Shown: piece after piece, positions 33,249-41,641 of the stretch
How positions within the stretch are numbered: position 1 is the stretch's first letter
Layout of the letters: each line of letters starts with the position of its first letter
Assembly (NCBI RefSeq): GCF_004343305.1
Contig: NZ_SMAF01000001.1
Span: 186,001 to 250,000, forward strand
Source: Pseudofulvimonas gallinarii
Lineage (GTDB): Bacteria > Pseudomonadota > Gammaproteobacteria > Xanthomonadales > UBA2363
DNA: 64,000 nt
Direction of reading: 5' to 3'
The notes under the pieces: model-generated
What the model was told of the DNA's origin: nothing
Seen by the model: only the letters and a program-made list of their open reading frames with translations
The model's database searches: none
Position numbers and translations under genes: made by a program

Positions 33249-35333
33249 TCATTCCACGGTGGGTGCGGCACCGCGCAGCATCGCCTGCAGCCGCCCGAGC
33301 AGCACGGGCCAGTCGACGCGGCGCTGGAAGCCGCGGATGGTGATCTGCGGCAGCCCGGAGCCTTGCAGGATAGTGTAACTGCCATCCTCGCCTTCGATGC
33401 CGCCCATTTCGCAGACGTCGTTGGCGAGGCGGCAGGACAGGCCGATGCGCCGGTAGCTGAAACTGTCGAAGGCACCGAGCAGGCGCCCTTGCAGGCCGGA
33501 TACCGAACCTCCGCCGCCGACACTCGTCAATTGCTCGACGGCGAGCTGGCTGATCCGGCGCCGGCCCGATTCCTGCGAGCGCAGGTCGGCGTCAAATGCC
33601 ACGGGTCGCCAGTCGAGCAGGCGCAGGCCGACGATGTCGCCGTCGAGGCGGCCCTCGATGCGCCCGAATCCGAACACCTCGGTCATCGGCTGCAGGTCCA
33701 GGCCCCGCATGCGCACATCCGCGCTCAGCGCCGGCGCGACGCCGAATGGCCGTTCGATCGCCAGTGCACCAATGTCGATGCTGCCATCGAAGGCTTCGAT
33801 ATCCAGTTCGCCATCGACGGTCAGGCGCTCGCCGCTGTAGCGCAGGCGCGGCAGACTCGCGTCCAGGCGCCCGGGAAATGCCGGCCAGCGGAACGCCGTC
33901 GCCAGCGACGTCATGTCGATGTCGCGCAGCTCGACGGCGGCGGACAGGCGGTCGCCTTCCGCATCGAATGGCCGGATCCGCAACGCATCGAGGGTGATGC
34001 TGCCGCCGAACAGGCCCAGCACCACGGGTGATTGCGCGACGAGCTCGCCCCCACGGCTGACCGCGACCAGGCGGCCGGCTTCCAGCGGCAACCCGCTCAC
34101 GCCAAGCCGGCGCCAGCCCAGCGCCGTCCTTGCTTCGTCGTCGCCGTCGTCGCGGAACCCCAGTTCGCCCGTGACGCCGACGAGATCGTAACGCCCCGCC
34201 GGATGCCGAAGGCCGACGTCCTCCAGCGCCGCGTCGAGCCGTGTCAAACGCCCGTTTTCCGCGAGGCCGACGCGGACATCGAGCTGGCCGCGGGCACTGA
34301 CATCGCGCTGTCCCAGCCAGGTCATGACGCCACCGAGGTATCGCTCATAATGGCGATCCAGGTCGATGCCGATGGCAATATCGGCGGCCTGGACCCATCC
34401 GCCGCTGCCGCTGTTGTCGAGACGGCCGCTCACCGCCGCGGAGAAGCCGTCCTCGCCCAGGCTCAGCCGGTCCACCTGCCATCGTCCTCCCTGCCCGACC
34501 ATGGCCAGGTCCAGACTGACGGCGCTCCCTTCCGGCCAGCCCACGTAGAATGGCCCGGCCAGCACTTCGCCTGCGGTCAGTGTCGATCTCGCGGCCACGG
34601 ACAGCTGTCCATGGGCGCGGTTCGCAATCTCGAACGGGCCGGAAAGGGCGACCCCGGCGAGGGCGAATCGCCCGTCCGGCGTCTGGGCGGCGAGTGCTGA
34701 CGCCTTCAGCTCGCCCCGCCACTGTGAGGGCGCGGTGTGCTCGAGACGTCCATCGATGCGTCCGCCCTGCCATTGCCATTGCGGCAGCAGCCGTTGCATC
34801 CAGCCCGCCGACAGCCTGCGCGCCTGGGCGACCATCCTCTTGCCAACCAGTGGCAGGTCGAGGACCAGTTCGCTGCTGCCCTGTGCCAGGCGCACCTGGA
34901 TCGCTGACAGGTCACTGGCACTGCGCCAGCCCAGGCTCCAGTCGGCCTGCCCGCCGCGCCAGCGTACCGGCCCCTGGCAGGCCCATTCCGCCAGCTCGGG
35001 GGCGTCGGGCCGGGCCTGCATGGAGGGTTCGCATTCCAGGTGGACCGAGCGCAGCTCCTGGTCCAGGGCCGGCATTTTCAGGCGCTCGATGTCGAGCACC
35101 AGGCGTGCGGGCTGCTCCAGCCCCATGGGCCGGAAGGACAGTCGCAAGGCTTCCGCTTCGGCCTGGGCATGGGCGATCCGGGCGATCCGCAGGTCGAGCT
35201 CGTGTCGCGTTTCCAGTGCCGCTGCCTGCGGCATTGGGGTCGCCAACAGCGCCACCAGCAGGCCGATGACTTGACCCGACGCGGAGGCCCGGCGAGGCTG
35301 GGACCGGCGGCCAGCGACCGGGGAGGGAGACAT
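33249..35333 (-). CDS. ydbH: YdbH-type AsmA-like envelope protein
   Basis: A 694-residue protein with an N-terminal hydrophobic signal or anchor (about residues 20-40) and a long repetitive beta-strand body rich in short amphipathic strands (RVVAQARRLSAG, GGRIDGRLEHTAP, IRPFDAEGDRLSAAVELRDIDM). Such a body is typical of AsmA-like bridge proteins thought to carry phospholipid to the outer membrane. The C-terminal region GRIEGRLDGDIVGLRLLDW matches the YdbH style. ydbL follows directly, supporting the call. Its ATG at 35333 lies inside a CATG shared with the divergent REC-HPT start; an alternative ATG at 35354 would overlap that gene by 23 bp. Confidence 0.8.
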   Translation of the reverse strand: MSPSPVAGRRSQPRRASASGQVIGLLVALLATPMPQAAALETRHELDLRIARIAHAQAEAEALRLSFRPMGLEQPARLVLDIERLKMPALDQELRSVHLECEPSMQARPDAPELAEWACQGPVRWRGGQADWSLGWRSASDLSAIQVRLAQGSSELVLDLPLVGKRMVAQARRLSAGWMQRLLPQWQWQGGRIDGRLEHTAPSQWRGELKASALAAQTPDGRFALAGVALSGPFEIANRAHGQLSVAARSTLTAGEVLAGPFYVGWPEGSAVSLDLAMVGQGGRWQVDRLSLGEDGFSAAVSGRLDNSGSGGWVQAADIAIGIDLDRHYERYLGGVMTWLGQRDVSARGQLDVRVGLAENGRLTRLDAALEDVGLRHPAGRYDLVGVTGELGFRDDGDDEARTALGWRRLGVSGLPLEAGRLVAVSRGGELVAQSPVVLGLFGGSITLDALRIRPFDAEGDRLSAAVELRDIDMTSLATAFRWPAFPGRLDASLPRLRYSGERLTVDGELDIEAFDGSIDIGALAIERPFGVAPALSADVRMRGLDLQPMTEVFGFGRIEGRLDGDIVGLRLLDWRPVAFDADLRSQESGRRRISQLAVEQLTSVGGGGSVSGLQGRLLGAFDSFSYRRIGLSCRLANDVCEMGGIEGEDGSYTILQGSGLPQITIRGFQRRVDWPVLLGRLQAMLRGAAPTVE

Positions 35334-36051
35334 GGCAGGGAAATCGATCCTCATCGTCGAAGACCATACGATGATCGCCGAGTATGTCGCCAGCGTGCTG
35401 AGGGATGCCGGTTACCAGGCAATTCAGGCGGGTTCACTCGCTGAAGCCCGCAGGGCGCTGGCAGACCGGCGCTTCGACCTGTTGCTGAGCGACCGCTGGC
35501 TGCCGGATGGCGAAGGCCATGAGCTGCTGACGGGCCCCGGGGATGGTCGCGTGCATCCAGCGCCGCCGGCGGTGCTCATGAGCGCGGAGCTCGACCGCGA
35601 TGAACGCGAAAAGCTGCTTGCGCATGGCTTCGCCGACGCGCTTGCCAAGCCCTGCCCGCCCCAGGTCCTGCTGGACCGGATCGCGCAGGTGCTGGGCGGA
35701 AACACCCCGCACGCAACGGCACAGGCAGCACGGTCGCAGGTTTCACCGGCGCCGGTACTGGATGACGAGGCGGCACTGGCCGTGTGTGCCGGCAACGCCG
35801 CCACACTCGCGTCGATGCGCAAGCTGTTCGCCACCGAGCTGCCCGCCGTCCGCGAGCGCATTGCCGCCTGCGCAGCCCGCGGCGACACCATGCAGCTGGC
35901 GCAGGAACTGCACCGGCTGTGTGCCTCGGCCGCTTGGGTGGGCGCCGCCGAGGTCAGGCAGTGTTGCGATGCCGCCCGCACGGATCCGGGCCAGGGCCCG
36001 GAAGGACTGGATGCGGCATTGGCGCGCGTGCAGCAGGCCTTGTCAGGCTGA
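35332..36051 (+). CDS. Response regulator with REC and HPT domains
   Basis: A 239-residue two-domain signalling protein. The REC domain (about 1-122) has the acidic pair in ILIVEDH, a phosphoacceptor Asp in LLLSDRWLP, a Ser in VLMSAE and the Lys in LAKPCP. The HPT domain (about 143-239) has LHRLCASAAWVGA, where the first His is the phosphotransfer residue. No output DNA-binding domain is present, so it probably relays phosphate to or from other proteins. GGGAGGGAG precedes the ATG. There is no kinase next to it. Confidence 0.85.
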   Translation: MAGKSILIVEDHTMIAEYVASVLRDAGYQAIQAGSLAEARRALADRRFDLLLSDRWLPDGEGHELLTGPGDGRVHPAPPAVLMSAELDRDEREKLLAHGFADALAKPCPPQVLLDRIAQVLGGNTPHATAQAARSQVSPAPVLDDEAALAVCAGNAATLASMRKLFATELPAVRERIAACAARGDTMQLAQELHRLCASAAWVGAAEVRQCCDAARTDPGQGPEGLDAALARVQQALSG

Positions 36052-36065
36052 CCCGAGCGCGCTGA

Positions 36066-36884
36066 TCAGGTCCGCCACTGTGCCGCAAGGCGCCAGGCGC
36101 GCAACTCGCCACCGCCCAGGTAATGCCGGACCAGGGCGCGGGCCAGGGGCTTGAGTTGCCGCAACTGGTCGGGCGTGGGCAGTCCGTCGCCGGACCAGGC
36201 ACGAAGTACCTGGGCGGAGGCGCGCGGCCAGGGACTGTCCGGCGACCAGGGCCGCGCCCCGTGTTCGGGATCGAGGCAATAGACGACATCGTCGACCAGC
36301 GGCCGCCCACTGACGCAGTCTTCGTCCAGCACCAGTGCATAGCCCAGCAACCCGATCAGGTCGCGTTCGAAGCGGCGCAAAGACCACGCCAGGCGATCGT
36401 CGGCGCGGGCATCCGGTACGGTCGCCGCCGGGCGTGCCCACGGGCCCTGCGATGAAGGTCGTTCGTCTGCGATCCCCTGCCCGGTTGGTGGCGACGGCGA
36501 GACGATGCCGCCCAGCTCGCCCAGCCAGTCGGCATAGCGGCGGAAAAGCGAGGGCGCCGGATCACCCCGGCCGGTCAGCCTGTGTACGAGTTCATTGACG
36601 TACCAGGCCGAAAACAGCGGCGCGCCGGCGAGCCGGAGGACCGGGCCTTCGGATTCGATCGCGCCGAGGCTCAGGACGTCGCCGCGGCCGGAGGCGCCAA
36701 TGCGCAGGCGTCGGAACGGCTCCAGCGCTGCGCGCCGGGCGGTGGCGCTGCGACTGCCGCCGCGCACGCCCCGGGCGACCACGGCCAGCCGGCCCTGGCT
36801 GGACGTCAGCAACTCAAGCAGCAGGCTGGTCTCGCGGTAGGGCCGCGCTTCCAGTACATAGGCGGGCTCGTCCTCGAAACGCAT
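36066..36884 (-). CDS. recO: DNA repair protein RecO
   Basis: Recombination mediator that binds SSB and loads RecA on gapped DNA. The 272-residue product has the OB-fold start DEPAYVLEARPYRETSLLLELLTSSQGRLAVVARGVRG, then the helical domain with LFSAWYVNELVHRL and FERDLIGLLGYALVLDEDC. It is about 30 residues longer than common RecO proteins because of a Pro/Ser-rich insert near 130-160 (VSPSPPTGQG and on). It is the last gene of the lepA-lepB-DUF4845-rnc-era-recO block. Confidence 0.95.
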   Translation of the reverse strand: MRFEDEPAYVLEARPYRETSLLLELLTSSQGRLAVVARGVRGGSRSATARRAALEPFRRLRIGASGRGDVLSLGAIESEGPVLRLAGAPLFSAWYVNELVHRLTGRGDPAPSLFRRYADWLGELGGIVSPSPPTGQGIADERPSSQGPWARPAATVPDARADDRLAWSLRRFERDLIGLLGYALVLDEDCVSGRPLVDDVVYCLDPEHGARPWSPDSPWPRASAQVLRAWSGDGLPTPDQLRQLKPLARALVRHYLGGGELRAWRLAAQWRT

Positions 36885-36957
36885 GATCGATCCTCAGGGA
36901 CCACAAGGCCTTCGTCGCGACCATGTCGGCGCCACACGCATTGGCGCGCGCATGCGA

Positions 36958-37854
36958 TCAATCCGTATAGCCCAGCTCGCGCAGCGCCCGGTCATCATCC
37001 GACCAGCCGCGGCGGACCTTGACCCAGGTTTCAAGGAACACCTTTCCGTCGAAGAGCTTTTCCATGGCGATGCGCGCCTTGCTGCCGATGTCGCGAAGGC
37101 GCTCGCCCTTGTCGCCAATGACGATGGCCTTCTGGCCATCGCGCTCGACCCAGATCACTGCATGGACGCGTCTCATGCGACCTTCCAGCTCGAAGCGCTC
37201 GATCTCCACCGTGGTCGAATACGGGAGTTCCTGGCCAAGCTGGCGCATGAGCTGCTCGCGGACCAGTTCCGCCGCCAGGAAGCGTTCGCTGCGGTCGGTC
37301 AAGGTGTCGGCTTCGTAGAGCGCGTCCTGTTCCGGCAATGCGCCTGCGATCGCATCCTCCAGCTCTTCCAGACCACTGCGACGCCGTGCCGAAACAAGGA
37401 ATACACCCTGGTAGCCGCGCCCTTCGCTGATCTGCGCGATGAAGGGCAGCAGGCGCTCCTTGTCCTTGACGGCATCCACCTTGTTGATCGCGAGCAGGCA
37501 GGGAATCCCGGCGGACAGGGCGGCATCGGCCACGGCACGATCCTCGTTGTCGAAGCGCAGCGCCTCGACCACGTGCACGCAGGCATCGGCGCCGGCCAGC
37601 GCCGTATGCGCGGTCCGGTTCAACTGCCGGTTGAGGGCCTTGCCGGTACCGGCGTGGATGCCCGGCGTATCGAGGTAGCCGATCTGGCCGTCCTCACGAG
37701 TGGCGACGCCAAGAATGCGGTGCCTGGTCGTCTGCGGACGCGGCGAGACGATGCAGAGCCGCTGGCCGATCAGGGCATTGAGCAGCGAGGACTTGCCCAC
37801 GTTGGGCCGGCCGATCAGGGCGACGTGACCGGCCCGGAAGGCTGCGGCATTCAT
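36958..37854 (-). CDS. era: GTPase Era
   Basis: Essential GTPase needed for 16S rRNA maturation and 30S assembly. The 298-residue product has G1 GRPNVGKSS, G3 DTPG, G4 NKVD, and a C-terminal KH domain (VHAVIWVERDGQKAIVIGDKGERLRDIG) that binds the 3' end of 16S rRNA. Its ATG overlaps the rnc stop (ATGA), giving the classic rnc-era coupling. Confidence 0.98.
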   Translation of the reverse strand: MNAAAFRAGHVALIGRPNVGKSSLLNALIGQRLCIVSPRPQTTRHRILGVATREDGQIGYLDTPGIHAGTGKALNRQLNRTAHTALAGADACVHVVEALRFDNEDRAVADAALSAGIPCLLAINKVDAVKDKERLLPFIAQISEGRGYQGVFLVSARRRSGLEELEDAIAGALPEQDALYEADTLTDRSERFLAAELVREQLMRQLGQELPYSTTVEIERFELEGRMRRVHAVIWVERDGQKAIVIGDKGERLRDIGSKARIAMEKLFDGKVFLETWVKVRRGWSDDDRALRELGYTD

Positions 37855-38522
37855 TTTTTCAATCCTTCAAGATGCGAAAGCATGGCCTGCGCGGCGATCT
37901 GCTCGGCCTGCTTGCGGCTGCCGGCCCGACCTTCCGTCACTTTTTCCGTACTTTCGGCGCGGCACTCGACAACGAACTCCTGCGCATGCGCCTGGCCGTT
38001 GGCACTGACCACATGGTATCGCGGCAGCCCTTGGCCGCGCCCCTGCAGCCATTCCTGCAGGCGCGTCTTGGCATCCGCGGTCTGGACAAGGTCGAGGGAT
38101 TCCAGCGACCCGGCGCAGCGTCCCCGCAGCCATTCCCGGCAGGCATCCCAGCCACCGTCCAGGAAGATCGCTGCCACCAGCGCCTCGAAGGCATCGGCCA
38201 GGATCGATTCGCGGCGGTAGCCGCCACTCTTGAGCTCGCCGGGTCCGAGGCGGAGATGGTCGCCCAGCGACAGCGTGCGCGCCAGCGCAGCCAGCGCTTC
38301 CCGGCGCACCAGGAGTGCGCGCAGGCGTGTCAGCTGCCCTTCGCTGGCCTTCGGAAACCGTTCGTACAGAAGCTCGGCGACGATGGCGCCAACCAGTCCG
38401 TCGCCGAGGAATTCCAGACGCTCGTTGTGCGGAACACCGACGCTGCGGTGGCTGAGCGCCTGGCGGAGCAGGCCCGGGTCCGTGAAACGGTAGCCCAGGC
38501 CGGGAAGAGGATCAGCCGCCAA
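37851..38522 (-). CDS. rnc: Ribonuclease III
   Basis: Double-strand-specific endoribonuclease that processes rRNA and many mRNAs. The 223-residue product has the signature NERLEFLGDGLVGAIVAE, a second acidic site in ESILADAFEALVAAIFLDGG and a C-terminal double-stranded RNA-binding domain (about 153-222). The start is a TTG at 38522, overlapping the DUF4845 gene by 11 bp. No ATG or GTG gives a complete N-terminus. Confidence 0.96.
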   Translation of the reverse strand: MAADPLPGLGYRFTDPGLLRQALSHRSVGVPHNERLEFLGDGLVGAIVAELLYERFPKASEGQLTRLRALLVRREALAALARTLSLGDHLRLGPGELKSGGYRRESILADAFEALVAAIFLDGGWDACREWLRGRCAGSLESLDLVQTADAKTRLQEWLQGRGQGLPRYHVVSANGQAHAQEFVVECRAESTEKVTEGRAGSRKQAEQIAAQAMLSHLEGLKK

Positions 38523-38874
38523 GGGTTTCGGTGCGATCGAAGGTCGCGATGAAATCCAGGTTGCCGAATAGCGTCCGCCGAACTTCGTAACGGACGCGGA
38601 TCTGCGGCGTTCCCTGGGTGGTCACACGCACGTTGTTGGGTTTCACGGATTCGACATAGCTCATGTTGAGGCGCTTGTCGAAACGCTGGCGGATGGCATC
38701 GGCACCAAGTGAGCGCACTCCGTCCTCCTTGGCCAGCCCCTTCATCGCCGTCACGACGCTGTAGTACTCCGAATACACCGGAAACAGCTTCATGCCGATG
38801 TAAGCAAAAAAACCGACGACCGCCATGACCACGAGCAAGCCGATCAGCGTGAAGCCCCTCTGGCGCCTTTGCAT
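38512..38874 (-). CDS. DUF4845 pilin-like membrane protein
   Basis: A 120-residue protein with one N-terminal helix (FTLIGLLVVMAVVGFFAYIGM) preceded by RQRG. This resembles a type IV pilin leader (RGFTLI), but with Gly where the usual Glu5 would be. DUF4845 proteins are regularly found between lepB and rnc in this group and have no established role. The ATG at 38874 has AGGGGT just ahead. Confidence 0.88.
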   Translation of the reverse strand: MQRRQRGFTLIGLLVVMAVVGFFAYIGMKLFPVYSEYYSVVTAMKGLAKEDGVRSLGADAIRQRFDKRLNMSYVESVKPNNVRVTTQGTPQIRVRYEVRRTLFGNLDFIATFDRTETLGG

Positions 38875-38897
38875 ACCCCTACCCCCTGATGTCCGTG

Positions 38898-39695
38898 TCA
38901 ACGAACGATAGTTCCAAGCCTACCGAAATCGACTGCCTCAAGCATACCGTCACGGCTGTCCCAGTTCCACCAGATCACCGAAGCCCGGCCCACCAGGTTC
39001 GCTTCCGGGACGAACCGCCAGTAGCGGCTGTCCTGGCTGTTGTCCCGGTTGTCGCCCAGAACGAAGTAATGGCCTTCGGGCACCGTCACCCGGAATTCGT
39101 CCTGCAGCTGGTTCAGGGCGCGCGGGTCCGGCCGTCGGAGGATACGGTGTTCGGCTCCCGGCAACCGCTCCAGCAGTTCCTCGTAGCCGGTGTACTCGGC
39201 GCTGCTGCGCTCGCCGACATAGCGGCCCAGCATCTCCTGCGGCACTTCCTGGCCGTTCACATGCACCACCTTGTTGCGGTAGCTGATCACGTCACCCGGT
39301 ATGCCGATGATGCGCTTGATGTAGTCGACATTGGGGTCGACCGGATAGCGGAACACCGCGACATCGCCGCGCTTGGGCTCGCCGACGGGGATGATCTTGG
39401 TATTGGTCACCGGCAGGCGGATGCCGTAGGCGAACTTGTTGACCAGGATGAAGTCACCGATCAGGAGCGTCGGCATCATCGAACTGGACGGGATCTTGAA
39501 CGGCTCGAACAGGAAGCTGCGGAAGACCAGCACCGCGAGGATGACCGGGAAGAAAGAGCGCGCATACTCGACCACGGCAGGAACCCTGCCATTGCGCTGC
39601 GCGCGCCGCGGCGCAAAGAACAGGCGATCGGCCAGCCAGATCAGGCCGGTCAGGGCGGTCAGGGCGACCAGCAACAGGGCGAAATCCAGCCTCAT
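38898..39695 (-). CDS. lepB: Signal peptidase I
   Basis: Inner-membrane serine protease that cleaves signal peptides of exported proteins. The 265-residue product has two N-terminal helices (about 5-22 and 48-62), the catalytic Ser in FKIPSSSMMPTLLIGD, the catalytic Lys in VDYIKRIIGIPGD and the GDNRDNSQDSRYWRFV block. The ATG at 39695 follows GAGGAAGG; a TTG directly before it is possible but less likely. It lies downstream of lepA in the expected order. Confidence 0.97.
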   Translation of the reverse strand: MRLDFALLLVALTALTGLIWLADRLFFAPRRAQRNGRVPAVVEYARSFFPVILAVLVFRSFLFEPFKIPSSSMMPTLLIGDFILVNKFAYGIRLPVTNTKIIPVGEPKRGDVAVFRYPVDPNVDYIKRIIGIPGDVISYRNKVVHVNGQEVPQEMLGRYVGERSSAEYTGYEELLERLPGAEHRILRRPDPRALNQLQDEFRVTVPEGHYFVLGDNRDNSQDSRYWRFVPEANLVGRASVIWWNWDSRDGMLEAVDFGRLGTIVR

Positions 39696-39746
39696 CAAAC
39701 CTTCCTCATTCTCGACAACCGCGATCCGGGCGCTTTCACCTGGCGC

Positions 39747-41537
39747 CTACTTGTCCATCTTCAGCACCGCCAGGAATGCTTCCTGCGGAATATCAACGCG
39801 ACCCACCGACTTCATGCGTTTCTTGCCTTCCTTCTGCTTCTCAAGCAGCTTGCGCTTGCGGGTGGCGTCGCCGCCGTAGCACTTTGCGAGCACGTTCTTG
39901 CGCAGCGCCTTCACCGTGGACCGGGCAATGATCTGCGAGCCGACGGCGGCCTGGATGGCAACGTCGAACATCTGGCGCGGAATCAGGTCCTTCATCTTCT
40001 CGACGAGGTCGCGGCCGCGCCGTTCGGCGAAGCTGCGATGGACGATCAGGCTCAGCGCATCGACGCGCTCACCGTTGATGAGGATGTCGACGCGGGCAAA
40101 GCTGCCGGCCTGGAAGCGCAGGAAGTGGTAGTCGAGCGACGCGTAGCCGCGCGACACCGACTTGAGCTTGTCAAAGAAATCCAGAACCACCTCGGCCAGG
40201 GGCAGCTCATAGCTGATCTGCACCTGCGAACCCAGGTAGTTCATGCCGACCTGCACGCCGCGTTTTTCCTCGCACAGCGTGATCACGTTGCCGACGTAGT
40301 CAGGCGGCGTGAGGATGTTCGCGAGGATGATCGGTTCGCGGATCTCGCGGATGTTCGACAGCGGCGGCAGGCGCGCGGGGTTGTCCAGCGTGATGATCTG
40401 GTCATCGCTGGTCTCCACCTCATAGACCACGGTCGGCGCGGTCGTGACCAGGTCGAGGTCGTACTCGCGCTCCAGGCGCTCCTGCACGATTTCCATGTGC
40501 AACAGGCCGAGGAATCCGCAACGGAAACCGAAGCCCATCGCCTCCGAACTTTCCGGCTCGAATCGCAAGGCGGCATCGTTCAGACGCAGCTTTTCCAGCG
40601 CATCGCGCAGGTCGGGATAGTCGTCGGCATCGACCGGGAACAGGCCGGCGAAGACGCGCGGCTGCATTTCCTGGAAGCCTGGAAGCGGCTCGCTCGCCGG
40701 CTTGCCGGTCAGTGTCAGGGTGTCGCCGACCGGCGCGCCGTGCACGTCCTTGATCGAGGCGCAGATGAATCCGACCTCGCCCGGGCCGAGGCGGCCGGTG
40801 ACCTTGCGCTTCGGTGTGAACACACCGACCTGGTCGACCTCGTGGCTGCGCCCCGTGGACATGACCAGGATCTTGTCGCCGCTGCGAATCTCGCCCTGCA
40901 TGACGCGCACCAGCGAGATCACACCGAGGTAATTGTCGAACCAGGAGTCGATGATCAGGGCCTGGAGGCGGTCGGTGTCGAGCGGCTTCGGCGGCGGGAT
41001 GCGGGCGACGATCGCCTCGAGCACGCCCTGGATGCCGACGCCGGTCTTGGCGGAAATCAGCACGGCGTCGTCGGCGGGAAGGCCGATGACCGCTTCGATT
41101 TCCCTCTTCACCCGATCCGGATCCGCGGTCGGCAGGTCGATCTTGTTGAGGATCGGCACGACTTCCAGCCCCTGCTCCACCGCCGTGTAGCAGTTGGCGA
41201 CGCTCTGCGCCTCGACGCCCTGGGCGGCATCGACCACCAGCAACGCGCCTTCGCAGGCGGCCAGCGAGCGGCTGACCTCGTAGGAGAAATCGACGTGGCC
41301 CGGGGTGTCGATGAAATTCAACTGGTAGGTATTGCCGTCCAGCGCCTTGTACGGCAACGAGACCGACTGCGCCTTGATGGTGATCCCGCGCTCACGCTCG
41401 ATGGGATTGTTGTCCAGCACCTGGGCTTCCATCTCGCGCTCGGTGAGGCCGCCACAGAACTGGATGATGCGGTCGGCGAGCGTGGACTTGCCGTGATCGA
41501 CGTGGGCGATGATCGAAAAGTTGCGTATCAGATTCAT
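39747..41537 (-). CDS. lepA: Elongation factor 4
   Basis: Ribosome-bound GTPase of the EF-G family, implicated in translation initiation and 30S assembly. The 596-residue product has G1 [23 protein letters not shown], and the unique C-terminal domain ending with the Lys-rich [25 protein letters not shown]. The ATG at 41537 ([14 protein letters not shown]) is the family start. It is the first gene of the block that runs to recO. Confidence 0.98.
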   Translation of the reverse strand: MNLIRNFSIIAHVDHGKSTLADRIIQFCGGLTEREMEAQVLDNNPIERERGITIKAQSVSLPYKALDGNTYQLNFIDTPGHVDFSYEVSRSLAACEGALLVVDAAQGVEAQSVANCYTAVEQGLEVVPILNKIDLPTADPDRVKREIEAVIGLPADDAVLISAKTGVGIQGVLEAIVARIPPPKPLDTDRLQALIIDSWFDNYLGVISLVRVMQGEIRSGDKILVMSTGRSHEVDQVGVFTPKRKVTGRLGPGEVGFICASIKDVHGAPVGDTLTLTGKPASEPLPGFQEMQPRVFAGLFPVDADDYPDLRDALEKLRLNDAALRFEPESSEAMGFGFRCGFLGLLHMEIVQERLEREYDLDLVTTAPTVVYEVETSDDQIITLDNPARLPPLSNIREIREPIILANILTPPDYVGNVITLCEEKRGVQVGMNYLGSQVQISYELPLAEVVLDFFDKLKSVSRGYASLDYHFLRFQAGSFARVDILINGERVDALSLIVHRSFAERRGRDLVEKMKDLIPRQMFDVAIQAAVGSQIIARSTVKALRKNVLAKCYGGDATRKRKLLEKQKEGKKRMKSVGRVDIPQEAFLAVLKMDK

Positions 41538-41590
41538 GAGTCGGGCGATCGCCCGGAGGGTCACCAGGCATAAAGACGGCGATTATCGCA

Positions 41591-41616
41591 AAAGCGGCCG
41601 CCCAATGGGCGGCCGC
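41591..41616 (-). terminator. Rho-independent terminator after degP
   Basis: A 10-bp perfect stem GCGGCCGCCC/GGGCGGCCGC with a 3-base loop is followed, on the minus strand, by TTTT. It lies 25 bp after the degP stop and closes the rpoE-antisigma-degP unit. Confidence 0.8.
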
Positions 41617-41641
41617 CGGGTGTCCCTTTGGTGGAACGGGC

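Noticed and set aside
38889-41573. Very long open frame on the plus strand opposite lepB and lepA (894 codons)
   Set aside because: It is antisense to two well-conserved genes and is rich in Arg/His/Ala as expected of a shadow frame at high GC. No family motif is present.
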